Source: an uncultured Myxococcales bacterium (lineage in GTDB: Bacteria > Myxococcota_A > Polyangia > Polyangiales > Polyangiaceae). Taken from it: a DNA stretch of 17,187 nucleotides. Of the stretch, positions 7,798-14,338 are shown in pieces. The notes beneath the pieces were generated by a model that searched no databases, was not told the origin of the DNA, and saw only the letters and a list, made by a program, of their open reading frames with translations. Both the position numbers and the translations under genes were made by a program. How positions within the stretch are numbered: position 1 is the stretch's first letter; every line of letters starts with the position of its first letter. Location of the stretch: positions 1 to 17,187 of the forward strand of contig CALKVG010000212.1 of NCBI GenBank assembly GCA_937998045.1, given 5' to 3'.

Positions 7798-8229
7798 TCA
7801 GCGCCCTGACACGAAGAACGCAGCCAGCCCGTCCAGGCAGCCGTTCCAGCCTTCCCGATGCGATTCGCGCGCCGTCTCGCTCGGGACGTTCTCGTGGATG
7901 ACGATGACCTCCGTCGCATCGCCCCGACGCTCGAAGCGGACGGTGACGAGTGACGAAGGCGACTCGCCCATTCGCCACGTATAGACGAGCAGGTGCGGGC
8001 GCTCGATCCGCTGAAACCCCCCCTCGATGACTACCGTTTTTCCGTCGGGCAGTGCGTTGTCGATGCGGTAAGCGCCGCCGACGCGCAGGTCGACTTCGGC
8101 GTTCGAGCACGTCACCGGCCGCGGTCCCCACCAGACGCGAAGGTGTTCGGGCCGGGTCCACGCGTCGAAGATGCGCTCGGGGTTCGCGCGGATGGTGCGG
8201 CGGACGACGAGAACGATCCCCTCACTCAT
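7798..8229 (-). CDS. SRPBCC / AHSA1-family protein (ArsR operon partner)
   Basis: A 143-aa START-like (Bet v1 fold) protein of the Aha1-C/AHSA1 group. Visible hallmarks are VRRTIRANPERIFDAWTRPE (9-28), LRVWWGPRPVTC (30-41), the central EVDLRVGGAYRIDN, and the C-terminal helix REGWNGCLDGLAAFF (125-139). These proteins bind small hydrophobic ligands; substrates are generally unknown. Its ATG (8229) overlaps the arsR stop codon in an ATGA arrangement, so translation is coupled and the two form one operon. Length is normal. It is likely repressed by the upstream ArsR protein. Confidence 0.92.
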   Translation of the reverse strand: MSEGIVLVVRRTIRANPERIFDAWTRPEHLRVWWGPRPVTCSNAEVDLRVGGAYRIDNALPDGKTVVIEGGFQRIERPHLLVYTWRMGESPSSLVTVRFERRGDATEVIVIHENVPSETARESHREGWNGCLDGLAAFFVSGR

Positions 8230-8591
8230 CGCCGCGGGCCTTTCTTCCCAGCCGGCGTGGCCTCTACATAACTGGCGAGCTCGTCGAGCGTGCGCTCCCA
8301 GAACGGCCGGTACCGAGCGAGAAAGGCGGCGGCGCTCTCGAGCGGCTCGGGCTGCAGGTGGCAGCGGTGATACCAGCCGTCGCGCTCGCGGCGCACGAGG
8401 CCCGCTCGCTCGAGGACGCGCAGGTGCTTGGACACCGCGGGCAGCGTCATCTCGAAGGGCTCGGCGAGCTCGGTGATCGACGCGGGGCCGTCGACGAGCC
8501 TGGCGAGGATTCTGCGGCGCGTCGGGTCCCCGAGCGCGGAGAAGACGGCATCGAGCCTTTCCTCGTTCACGGCGGCGGAGCGTCTTGACAT
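8226..8591 (-). CDS. ArsR-family winged-helix repressor (SRPBCC-associated)
   Basis: A 121-aa regulator. The core is DAVFSALGDPTRRRILARLV (14-33), helix-turn-helix SITELAEPFEMTLPAVSKHL (38-57) and recognition wing LVRRERDGWYHRCHLQPEPL (65-84). The C-terminal RYRPFWERTLDELASYVE is typical of the subgroup paired with AHSA1 proteins. The metal-binding ELCVCDL motif of ArsR/SmtB is absent, so this is not a metal sensor by sequence. It is the first gene of the operon with the AHSA1 gene and lies back to back with a second SRPBCC gene (8654). An ATG at 8591 is used; there is no clear Shine-Dalgarno and a TATAGT sits a dozen bases upstream, so the transcript may be nearly leaderless. A GTG at residue 8 is an alternative. 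Confidence 0.93.
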   Translation of the reverse strand: MSRRSAAVNEERLDAVFSALGDPTRRRILARLVDGPASITELAEPFEMTLPAVSKHLRVLERAGLVRRERDGWYHRCHLQPEPLESAAAFLARYRPFWERTLDELASYVEATPAGKKGPRR

Positions 8592-8611
8592 CGCGCGACG
8601 AGAACTATACC
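8585..8611 (+). promoter_or_regulatory. Candidate promoter for the plus-strand SRPBCC gene
   Basis: A perfect TTGACA (8585-8590) overlaps the arsR start codon. TATACC (8606-8611) follows after a short 15-base spacer. On the opposite strand TATAGT (8609 down to 8604) is a candidate -10 for arsR. Both candidate -10 elements fall within or against the dyad at 8606-8621. The spacer is shorter than ideal, so the exact plus-strand -10 is uncertain. Confidence 0.45.
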
Positions 8612-8621
8612 AGACGGTTTA
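8606..8621. promoter_or_regulatory. Dyad TATACC-N4-GGTTTA, candidate ArsR operator
   Basis: TATACCAGACGGTTTA is an inverted repeat (five of six pairs match around a 4-base centre) in the 62-bp gap between divergent arsR and SRPBCC genes. AACC/GGTT-type dyads are what I recall for operators of SRPBCC-linked ArsR repressors. Its overlap with both candidate -10 elements predicts co-repression of both directions. Confidence 0.5.
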
Positions 8622-8653
8622 CCGATGTCATTCTAGAAAGGGGAATTCATCCC

Positions 8654-9037
8654 ATGGCGAACATCCATCAAGAGACGACCTTCCAAGCTCCGCCCGCGCG
8701 AATTTACAAGACGCTCGTCGACCTGAAGCAGTTCGGTGAGGCGACGGGTGCACCCGCGACCGGCGAGTCGACCGAGGGCGCATCCTTCTCGGCGTTCGGG
8801 GGTCACATTACCGGCCGACACGTGGAGCTCGTGCCGGACAAGCGCGTCGTTCAGGCCTGGCGCGCGAAGACGTGGCCCGAGGGCGTCTACTCGATCGTAC
8901 GCTTCGAGCTGCGCCCCGAGGGAAAGGGGACGAAGCTCGTCTTCGACCACGACGGGTTTCCCGAGGACGAGCGCGATCACCTCTCGAACGGCTGGCGCGC
9001 ACAGTACTGGGACAAGATCGCCAAGCACCTCGGGTGA
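8654..9037 (+). CDS. SRPBCC-domain protein
   Basis: A 127-aa START-like protein. MANIHQETTFQAPPARIYKT (1-20) opens the fold, GGHITGRHVELVPDKRVVQA (49-68) and WPEGVYSIVRFELRPEG (74-90) are the central strands, and NGWRAQYWDKIAKHL (112-126) is the C-terminal helix with the GWxxxYWD pattern of the Aha1-C-like group. ATG 8654 is preferred over the upstream in-frame start at 8585 because AAAGGGG lies 10 bases upstream and the domain starts at its second residue. It is transcribed away from the ArsR-AHSA1 operon and probably shares its operator, giving two related ligand-binding proteins under one regulator. It ends 3 bp from the convergent gene at 9041. Confidence 0.92.
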   Translation: MANIHQETTFQAPPARIYKTLVDLKQFGEATGAPATGESTEGASFSAFGGHITGRHVELVPDKRVVQAWRAKTWPEGVYSIVRFELRPEGKGTKLVFDHDGFPEDERDHLSNGWRAQYWDKIAKHLG

Positions 9038-9040
9038 GGC

Positions 9041-9907
9041 TTACTCGCGTTGGTGTGCGGTAGTCTCCTGACTTTCGAAGCTCGCCTCGCGTGACGTGAG
9101 GATCAGCAGCCGCAGGTACAGGCCCGCCGCGGGGAACGTGTCGGGTGCACCGACGACGATCGGAATTCCGACGCCGAGGCGAGCGGGCAAGCCGATCGGC
9201 GTTACGTCCGTCCATACGTTGGGCGCCAGGACGACCGGGTCCGGCCGTGCCCAGTCCGCGTCCATCTCCAGGCCGAAGAACCCGAACCGCATGTCCGAGG
9301 TGAACGGGTGCATGAGGGCAGCCTGGAAGCGCACCGGCGCGTGCGCGGGCGTGCCCCCCGCCTCAGTCCCGATGCTTGTCCGCAGAGTCCAGCCCAGCAC
9401 ACGAACCGCGGCCTTGAGGTCCGCGCCGAACGGCAGCGGCGCTTCCCCCGGCTGAGTGCGAAAGGCGTACGGAGTGTCGTCGACGAAGCGCTCGCTGGCT
9501 TCGATCTGAAGATGGAAATCGTGCCGGAAGTCGTGCAGCAGGTTCCATCCGGCGGCAGCCCGAAAACCGAATGCGTTCTCCGACGAGGTCGCGAGCTCCT
9601 CGCGCGCGCTCGAGAAGCTGGGCTCAAGGCGCACGCCGAGTCGACTCCACACCTTCCACTCGATCTCGAAGCTGGTCTGGAGGAGCCGCGCGCCGTTCCG
9701 GCGGGCAACGGACTCGGCGCCATTCACGTCGAACTCGATCTCGCCCGGTTCGTAGCCGTCGATGTCGGTGGTGCTCTCCGTGAAGATCGGCTCGGGCAGC
9801 GGAGGCCGCCGGATCGGCTCCTCTTTTTCGTCGCGGGCGAGAGCGGGGTGCGCCGACGTCGTGAGCAGCACGCCGAGAAGAAGCACGCGGGCGCCGGTCG
9901 TCGTCAT
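9041..9907 (-). CDS. Exported outer-membrane beta-barrel-like hypothetical protein
   Basis: From ATG 9907 this is 288 aa: a signal peptide MTTTGARVLLLGVLLTTSAH PALA with probable cleavage after ALA (~24), then a Pro/Glu-rich linker containing DIDGYEPGEIEFDVNGAESV. The rest is alternating beta-strand-like segments (LLQTSFEIEWKVWSRLGVRL, AFGFRAAAGWNLLHDF, FHLQIEASER, GWTLRTSIGTEAGG, MRFGFFGLEMDADW) typical of a small outer-membrane barrel. It resembles myxobacterial hypotheticals that I recall beside metal-efflux (CusCBA-type) genes, consistent with the CusA relic 360 bp upstream. The in-frame ATG at 9979 would put 24 extra residues before the signal peptide and is less likely. Function unknown. 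Confidence 0.78.
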   Translation of the reverse strand: MTTTGARVLLLGVLLTTSAHPALARDEKEEPIRRPPLPEPIFTESTTDIDGYEPGEIEFDVNGAESVARRNGARLLQTSFEIEWKVWSRLGVRLEPSFSSAREELATSSENAFGFRAAAGWNLLHDFRHDFHLQIEASERFVDDTPYAFRTQPGEAPLPFGADLKAAVRVLGWTLRTSIGTEAGGTPAHAPVRFQAALMHPFTSDMRFGFFGLEMDADWARPDPVVLAPNVWTDVTPIGLPARLGVGIPIVVGAPDTFPAAGLYLRLLILTSREASFESQETTAHQRE

Positions 9908-10054
9908 GGCACGAAGCGGATCGTCTGCGCGTTCAAGCGAACTTGGTGGGCAATCTCCTCGAGGGGTGATGTTCGCCATTCGCGAGCATCAACCTAGCGC
10001 GTCGCCGGTGAGCTGGTTGCGACCCACCGCCCCCGATGATACGAGAAATTTGAG

Positions 10055-10210
10055 ATGCGAGGCGTCGGCAGCAAGCGCAGGAGAGCCGCCGGGGCGACAG
10101 CCCGCAGGCTCGTGCTCGCCCTGGGCTATCTGCTCCTCGCGTTCGCCGTCCTGTGCGGGATTGCGCGCTCCGGCGCGCGCTACTTCTACTGTGAGGCCTT
10201 TTTGGCCTGA
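10055..10210 (+). CDS. Small single-membrane-segment protein with RYFYCEAF motif, possibly truncated
   Basis: A 51-aa ORF: a basic N-terminus MRGVGSKRRRAAGATARR, one hydrophobic segment LVLALGYLLLAFAVLCGIA (19-37, a signal anchor or signal peptide) and RYFYCEAFLA at the end. From memory, myxobacterial secreted proteins next to RND efflux genes carry (R)YFYCEA(L/M)G...DPC...HGPLxEL. Here, past the stop, another frame reads DDVGPVRSSLTQSRHGPPGE, fitting that continuation if a frameshift occurred in the short T-run at about 10199-10203. It may therefore be a broken gene. No Shine-Dalgarno is obvious. Downstream lies the CusA relic. Confidence 0.4.
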   Translation: MRGVGSKRRRAAGATARRLVLALGYLLLAFAVLCGIARSGARYFYCEAFLA

Positions 10211-10266
10211 CGACGTCGGACCCGTGCGTTCAAGCCTCACGCAGTCTCGACACGGGCCCCCGGGGG

Positions 10267-10631
10267 AACTCGCTGGACGAGCTCCTCTACCTGACGCTCG
10301 CGTACGACCGTCGTACACGCGAGGGGCGCGTCGGAACGTTCACGGAACTTCGCGAGGCGATCGTCGAGGGCGCAGCCAAGCGCCTGCGCCCCACGTTGAT
10401 GACGGTGGCGACGATGATCATTGGGCTCATCCCGGTGCTATGGAGCACCGGGACGGGCGCAGACGTCATGAAGCGGATCGCCGCGCCGATGGTCGGTGGG
10501 CTCGTGACGACCTTCCTCCTCGAGCTGACCGTGTACCCGTGTACCCGGCGATCTTCGCTCTCTGGCGGGGGCGAGCGCTGCATCAGGGGCTCGCGCAAGT
10601 GGGCAAAACGAGAGGGCTGCATTGGTCATAG
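10267..10631 (+). pseudogene. C-terminal relic of a CusA/CzcA RND metal-efflux pump
   Basis: The plus strand reads LDELLYLTLAYDRRTREGRV, AIVEGAAKRLRPTLMTVATM, IIGLIPVLWSTGTGADVMKR and IAAPMVGGLVTTFLLELTVY, the unmistakable last ~95 residues of heavy-metal-efflux RND transporters (final transmembrane helices). The frame then breaks. Removing one copy of an 8-bp tandem duplication (GTGTACCC at 10531-10546) restores TVYPAIFALWRGRAL, the normal ending. The ~950 N-terminal residues are missing; upstream of ~10267 no CusA-like sequence is seen. The end overlaps the 3' end of the convergent lipoprotein gene by about 50 bp. Confidence 0.85.
10531..10546 (+). repeat. 8-bp tandem duplication GTGTACCC x2
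   Basis: GTGTACCC occurs at 10531-10538 and again at 10539-10546 inside the CusA relic. Deleting either copy rejoins the reading frame exactly at VYPAIFALW, so the duplication is the direct cause of the frameshift. Confidence 0.92.
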
Positions 10632-11509
10632 ACGCAAACACCGTTTCCGTTGACCGGCCGTGAGGGCCAATCGACGCGCACCTCGAATCCTCCGAAGTTC
10701 TGTCCCGTGCAAAACAACGTCTGCAAGCCCAGGGCGCCGACCGTCCCGGTTTGAGCGCCCTGGATGTCCTTGCAGCCGGCACCCTCGTCCAGATCCTGGT
10801 AGTTGGGGGCGCATGCGTACGTGCGACCGTTGCTGTCGTCTCGAACCACCGTACTGCCAGCGGGCTGCACCGCGATGAACGTGACGTGATCGCCTTGTTG
10901 TGGGCAGCGTGCGTTGCAGCGTCCTTGCTCGCAGCCACCAACGCAGTCGACCCAGGTCGGTGGGCTCACGACGACGCCGGTGTTGACCTCGGGACACCAA
11001 GCATTGGGGCCCGTGCACGGGTTCTTCGACTCGCACCGGTACGTGAGCAGGTTCCCGTTCGCATCACACTCGTCCGTGAAGGTTCCGTTGCTACCGACGA
11101 ACGTGTGATTGACCTCGGGGCTGGGACCCACCGTCGGGGCGCCCGCCTCGCACGAGATGACTCTTCGGGCAGGGGCGCAGCGGTTACCCTCGCAGTACGG
11201 CAGGGCGGCGAAGACCGAGCAATCGGAGTCGGCGTAGCAGCCCCAGCTCGAAGGGTCCGGTGGGCCCGCCGGAGATGAAGCTACGTCCCCCGCGCCTGCG
11301 TCCGGCATAAGGCCGTAGGGGTCGCCTGCAGTCACGTCGGCCGGCCCAGCCTCCGGATCGCGAGGAACGAAGAAGAGATCGCCGGCGTCTTCGCAGGCCC
11401 CAGTCACGACGGTGGTGGACGCTTGGGACGGCGTCGTCTTCCCGACGCAGCCCGCAAGGCAGAAGAAGAGGGCATGCGATGCAGCCCTTGCGGTGTAAAG
11501 ACGATCCAT
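10583..11509 (-). CDS. Cys-rich secreted lipoprotein, myxobacterial hypothetical
   Basis: A 308-aa protein from ATG 11509: MDRLYTARAASHALFFCLAG C, with lipobox L-A-G-C giving a lipidated Cys21. The mature part has a Pro/Gly/Asp/Ala-rich linker (~30-85), then multiple cysteines in spaced pairs (WGCYADSDCSVF, YCEGNRCAPAR, DCVGGCEQGRCNARCPQQGD), which suggest disulfide-stabilised small modules exposed outside the cell. NGTFTDECDANGNLLTYRC resembles repeat units of myxobacterial extracellular proteins. The GGGGGC stretch 5' of the ATG is a weak ribosome site. Upstream in-frame codons to 11761 are Arg/Ser-rich and overlap the neighbouring ORF, so they are not accepted. Function unknown; the protein appears intact. 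Confidence 0.82.
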   Translation of the reverse strand: MDRLYTARAASHALFFCLAGCVGKTTPSQASTTVVTGACEDAGDLFFVPRDPEAGPADVTAGDPYGLMPDAGAGDVASSPAGPPDPSSWGCYADSDCSVFAALPYCEGNRCAPARRVISCEAGAPTVGPSPEVNHTFVGSNGTFTDECDANGNLLTYRCESKNPCTGPNAWCPEVNTGVVVSPPTWVDCVGGCEQGRCNARCPQQGDHVTFIAVQPAGSTVVRDDSNGRTYACAPNYQDLDEGAGCKDIQGAQTGTVGALGLQTLFCTGQNFGGFEVRVDWPSRPVNGNGVCVYDQCSPLVLPTCASP

Positions 11510-11633
11510 GGTCGCCCCCGAGCTTTCGTCCGTCGAGGATACCATCGTGGCAACCGGTGCCCGAGAGCAACGAGATCGTCGAGCCGCGCGCCGCGGTTGG
11601 TTCGCAACGGGTAGATCAGACGCGCGCTGGGCG

Positions 11634-11948
11634 TCATTCGCAGAACTGCACTCGACCGGAGCCCGCCTGCAGCTCCTGCCAGTCCATACAGTGCATCTGC
11701 GAGATGTCCTTGGGGCCCTCGGTCTCGCGAAGGGCCGCGTGTTGAGCGAAGGCATGGCCACCGATCGTCACGGTCGGCAGCTGGAGAACAGGCGTCCCGA
11801 CCGGCTTCGGCGCGACCGCCACATCGACGGCCTCGCGCGTAGCGACGAAGGCCGACTCCGCCGGGGACGCGGCCTGCCCGGCGACGTTCAAGGGACGATT
11901 CAGCGCGTAACCGAGGGCCGCTGCGGAGCCGGCGGCGGCGAGCCACAA
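11634..11948 (-). CDS. Small exported or membrane-anchored hypothetical protein
   Basis: A 104-codon ORF starting at TTG 11948. It begins MWLAAAGSAAALGYALNRPL, a short hydrophobic segment consistent with a signal peptide or anchor, followed by an Ala/Val/Pro-rich middle and a C-terminus with two cysteines (SQMHCMDWQELQAG, VQFCE). No ATG is available between this TTG and the stop codon of the upstream gene (12000-12002), which lies in the same frame and strand 51 bp away, so the two are probably co-transcribed. I do not recognise the family. The start codon is the main uncertainty. Confidence 0.5.
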   Translation of the reverse strand: MWLAAAGSAAALGYALNRPLNVAGQAASPAESAFVATREAVDVAVAPKPVGTPVLQLPTVTIGGHAFAQHAALRETEGPKDISQMHCMDWQELQAGSGRVQFCE

Positions 11949-11999
11949 TTCTGGCTGCGACTTCCGGGTCGCAGATAAGGCGATTACCTCGCCCGCGAG

Positions 12000-12509
12000 C
12001 TATCCCACTCGGCGGACGGCGTCCTCATCACGATAGGCGATGAGGCGAGCCGGAAGCCGCACCCCTTGGGCCTCGAGTGCCTGTATCGCTTTGAGCATCG
12101 CATCTCGCCGGGTCGCGACGAACACGGCGGGGGTCGGTGGCGGTTGCAGCACAAAGAGCGCTGTGAGCACCCCGCGCAGAAACGGCGACGGCGTGACACT
12201 CGCCGAGCCGACGCCGGTCGCCCTGGCCAGGGCCGCGGTCCGCTTCATCCACTCGCTGGCGTACTTCCGCTGGCTCGACGGCATCAGCTCTCGAACCAGC
12301 GTCATATCGTTGATCGTGAAGAGTTTTTCTCGCGCCCTGGCTGCATTCGCCATCAGGGACTCGATATGCGCCAGCCCCGCCTGGAAACCGGCATCGGACG
12401 GGATCTTCGCGCCGAACTCGATCACGAGGATGGGCCAGTCGACCGTCGTGATGCGAGTTCCCTCGAAGTCGCGGTTCGGGGAGGGACTCACCGATCTCAT
12501 ATACGTCAC
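12000..12509 (-). CDS. SpoIIAA/STAS-like hypothetical protein
   Basis: A 169-aa cytoplasmic protein. After a variable start, DFEGTRITTVDWPILVIEFG (14-33), AREKLFTINDMTLVREL (59-75) and FVATRRDAMLKAIQALEAQG (130-149) give the strand-helix order of myxobacterial STAS/SpoIIAA-like proteins. The C-terminus RLIAYRDEDAVRRVG closes the fold. No phosphorylatable serine can be assigned by eye. The GTG at 12509 gives the longest reading; ATG 12500 or GTG 12491 are equally possible, as none has a good Shine-Dalgarno. It is followed by the small ORF at 11634 and divergent from the coiled-coil gene at 12640. Such single-domain proteins are thought to tune regulators by protein contact; the partner here is unknown. 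Confidence 0.68.
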   Translation of the reverse strand: MTYMRSVSPSPNRDFEGTRITTVDWPILVIEFGAKIPSDAGFQAGLAHIESLMANAARAREKLFTINDMTLVRELMPSSQRKYASEWMKRTAALARATGVGSASVTPSPFLRGVLTALFVLQPPPTPAVFVATRRDAMLKAIQALEAQGVRLPARLIAYRDEDAVRRVG

Positions 12510-12578
12510 AACTGCGGCCGCGCTTCAGGTGCAGCGCGTCAACCTCATCGTTGAGTCCCCCCGCGCCGCACCTCGGCC

Positions 12579-12584
12579 TACAAT
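12579..12584 (+). promoter_or_regulatory. Candidate -10 box TACAAT
   Basis: TACAAT lies 55 bases before the ATG at 12640 in the gap between divergent genes. TTGAGT (12551-12556) is upstream but 22 bases away, longer than the usual spacing, so only the -10 is proposed. Confidence 0.3.
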
Positions 12585-12639
12585 CGTGGCGCGGCTCGCG
12601 CCGTGCCCCGAGTGGCTCGATTCTCGCTCCCTCGCGGGT

Positions 12640-12861
12640 ATGGACCGGCTCGAGGAACTGATGCGGGAATCGGAAGAGTGCGCACTCGAGCTTGCCGATG
12701 CCCTCAGGCGGCACGCCGACGAAGACACGATTCGAGCTTTGCAAATGCGTGTGGAGAGCTCGGACCGGGCCTGGAAGGAGGAGGCAGCGCGCGTGAAAGA
12801 GGAGGCAGCGCGCGTGAAGGAGGAGACAGCGCCCATGAAGGAGCACCCGGCGGGGGCGTAG
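12640..12861 (+). CDS. Short charged coiled-coil protein
   Basis: A 73-aa protein, MDRLEELMRESEECALELAD onward, almost wholly helical and Glu/Ala/Arg-rich. Heptad-compatible spacing runs through RRHADEDTIRALQMRVESSD and then the exact heptads KEEAARV, KEEAARV, KEETAPM, KEHPA, encoded by a 21-bp tandem repeat. No signal peptide, membrane segment or known domain is present. It is transcribed divergently from the STAS-like gene. Good protein-like composition argues that it is real despite its size. Oligomerisation or a scaffold role is inference only. The next genes downstream are separated by the 28-bp direct repeats. Confidence 0.6.
   Translation: MDRLEELMRESEECALELADALRRHADEDTIRALQMRVESSDRAWKEEAARVKEEAARVKEETAPMKEHPAGA
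12775..12837 (+). repeat. 21-bp tandem repeat, three units plus a partial
   Basis: Units at 12775-12795, 12796-12816 and 12817-12837 begin AAGGAGGAGGCAGCGCGCGT and variants, with a partial fourth unit to 12852. Units one and two differ by a single base. The repeats keep frame and add coiled-coil heptads, so copy number could vary between strains without breaking the gene. Confidence 0.9.
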
Positions 12862-12911
12862 CGGACCCGCGCTCGGGTCGCACGCCTCGGATGGGCTCTC
12901 GCGACGGCGGG

Positions 12912-12967
12912 AAGTTTGGGACGATGACACCCGTTGACGAAGTTCGGGACGATGGCACCTGTTGACG
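12912..12967. repeat. Two 28-bp direct repeats, possible insertion-sequence end
   Basis: Copies at 12912-12939 and 12940-12967 agree at 25 of 28 bases (both begin AAGTT, share GGGACGATG and end GTTGACG). IS21-family elements carry several such direct repeats inside their termini with GGGAC-type cores, so this may be an end left by an IS21-like element. No transposase gene or matching opposite end occurs in the window. Confidence 0.55.
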
Positions 12968-12971
12968 AGTG

Positions 12972-13235
12972 ATGGTCGGGCCGATCAAGTTGGGTCCCGT
13001 GTCTCAGGAAGGAGCGACGCCTCCGACGGAGCGCGTCCAAGCGCTCCTGCACGACGTCGCCCTCGAGCTCTTGGGGGTGCCCATGCAAGGAGAAGGGCGC
13101 GAGCTGCATCTCCGCGCGTTGCGCCTCAAAAGGCAGCTCTCCGGGTCGGTGTCCGACGCCGAAACCCAGGAGGCCCTGCGCCTTTACCGCGACGTGCGCG
13201 AGTACCGGCTGCGCGTCAGTTCGTCGTCGCGTTGA
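12972..13235 (+). CDS. Small helical hypothetical protein
   Basis: An 87-aa ORF (ATG 12972; a GTG immediately before it is also in frame). Residues ~20-82 look like a folded helical protein: TERVQALLHDVALELLGVPM, GEGRELHLRALRLKRQLSG and EALRLYRDVREYRLRV. No known domain, signal or membrane segment is seen. The start lies directly after the second 28-bp repeat and lacks a Shine-Dalgarno, so the repeat may supply its promoter or may have replaced the true 5' end. The 3' end overlaps the convergent lipoprotein gene by 20 bp. Real coding is likely but not certain. Confidence 0.5.
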   Translation: MVGPIKLGPVSQEGATPPTERVQALLHDVALELLGVPMQGEGRELHLRALRLKRQLSGSVSDAETQEALRLYRDVREYRLRVSSSSR

Positions 13236-14217
13236 AGACGACGTTGTCCACGAGGACCGTCCATCCGTTCGACGGGGTCGACGCGTACGTCAGGCCGACG
13301 CCGATGCTCGGTTGGAAGTTCGAGACGCCGACCTGGATGGAAGCCGTGTTCGGGGCTCCTCCGTTGATGACCGCGGTGCCGGTGCCGGCGCCGCCCGCGA
13401 AAGGTACGACCATCGACAGCTGCACGTGCACCCACCTGTCGATCGGAATGGTGGCGTTGAGCGGGTGCATTGTCGGGCTCCCGCTGGTGCTCGTGGCGAA
13501 GTAGTCCTCGTTGAGCACGCAGCCCAGCGGGTCGGCACCGTTGGAGTTGACCACGAACTGCAAGAAGTACTGACCGTTGCCGGCGCCGTCGGTGAGCCCG
13601 AACTGAGCGACGACGGCGACGCCGGTGGCCGAGTCGACCTGATCGATCCGCAGGTCGAGATCGATCGACCCCGAGAAGGTCTTTCCCGAGGAGGGAGATC
13701 CGGCGTCGGGGATACTGAAGTCCTCGTAGGCCGCCGTATCGACCACGACCCTGTTGCTCGTGACCACCTGGGTCATCGCCTGCATCGACGCGGACCCTGA
13801 CTGCGACGCCGAGGTGTAGAGCGCCAGCGTGCCGGCGAGCTGGTGGAGGTAACTCCACTCCAGGCCGAGGGGGACGCCTTCGTCGAAGTCCTCGCAGAAG
13901 AGCGGCTTGGGGCGAAGGGACTGACAGAAGGTGGGGGTTGGTCCGTCGGGGGTCGCGTCGGGGTCCGGTGCGTCCGGTCCGGTCGCGTCGTCGCCTCCTC
14001 CTCCTGTCTCCACGGTGACGACGTCGCGGCCCGAGGCATCTCCACCCGAGGTGTCCGCGGAGCTTGCATCGCCGCTCGGGGTGGCGTCGCCTCCGTCCGA
14101 GCGCGTGGGGACGACAAAGTAGTCCTCGTCGAAGCCGAGAATCTGAGTGCACCCGGCCGTCCCGAGCAATGCGAGGGCGAGCCCGCTACGCAGCCACACG
14201 TGCGATAAACGTCTCAT
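13216..14217 (-). CDS. Secreted lipoprotein with Asp/Gly/Thr-rich linker and LamG-like domain
   Basis: A 333-aa protein. MRRLSHVWLRSGLALALLGT AGC has a lipobox T-A-G-C with lipid-bearing Cys23, followed by TQILGFDEDYFVV, a motif I associate with Polyangiales cell-surface lipoproteins. Residues ~38-95 are a flexible linker rich in Asp, Gly, Ser, Thr and Pro. From FCQSLRPKPLFCEDFDEG (~97-114) to the end the sequence is a beta-sandwich typical of concanavalin/LamG-like carbohydrate-binding domains (SGSIDLDLRIDQVDSATGVA, ending GWTVLVDNVVFNATTN). A GGGGAA ribosome site precedes the ATG by a few bases. Likely surface-exposed; ligand unknown. Intact. Confidence 0.87.
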   Translation of the reverse strand: MRRLSHVWLRSGLALALLGTAGCTQILGFDEDYFVVPTRSDGGDATPSGDASSADTSGGDASGRDVVTVETGGGGDDATGPDAPDPDATPDGPTPTFCQSLRPKPLFCEDFDEGVPLGLEWSYLHQLAGTLALYTSASQSGSASMQAMTQVVTSNRVVVDTAAYEDFSIPDAGSPSSGKTFSGSIDLDLRIDQVDSATGVAVVAQFGLTDGAGNGQYFLQFVVNSNGADPLGCVLNEDYFATSTSGSPTMHPLNATIPIDRWVHVQLSMVVPFAGGAGTGTAVINGGAPNTASIQVGVSNFQPSIGVGLTYASTPSNGWTVLVDNVVFNATTN

Positions 14218-14338
14218 CGTTCCCCGGCTCGTGCAAGGTAAGGTCGTGAACGATAGCCTGCGCGAGCCAAGGGACCAGGGAAGACTGCAGCGGCGTACGG
14301 CGTTTGCATCAGGCCTGGGGACGGAGGTCCGGGAACCG

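Noticed and set aside
10194..10208. Hairpin AGGCC-TTTTT-GGCCT as terminator
   Set aside because: Only a 5-bp stem and no T-tract following; it lies at the end of a small ORF but is too weak to call.
12704..12988. Minus-strand Ser/Pro repeat ORF (RALPP repeats)
   Set aside because: It is the antisense translation of the 21-bp coiled-coil repeat.
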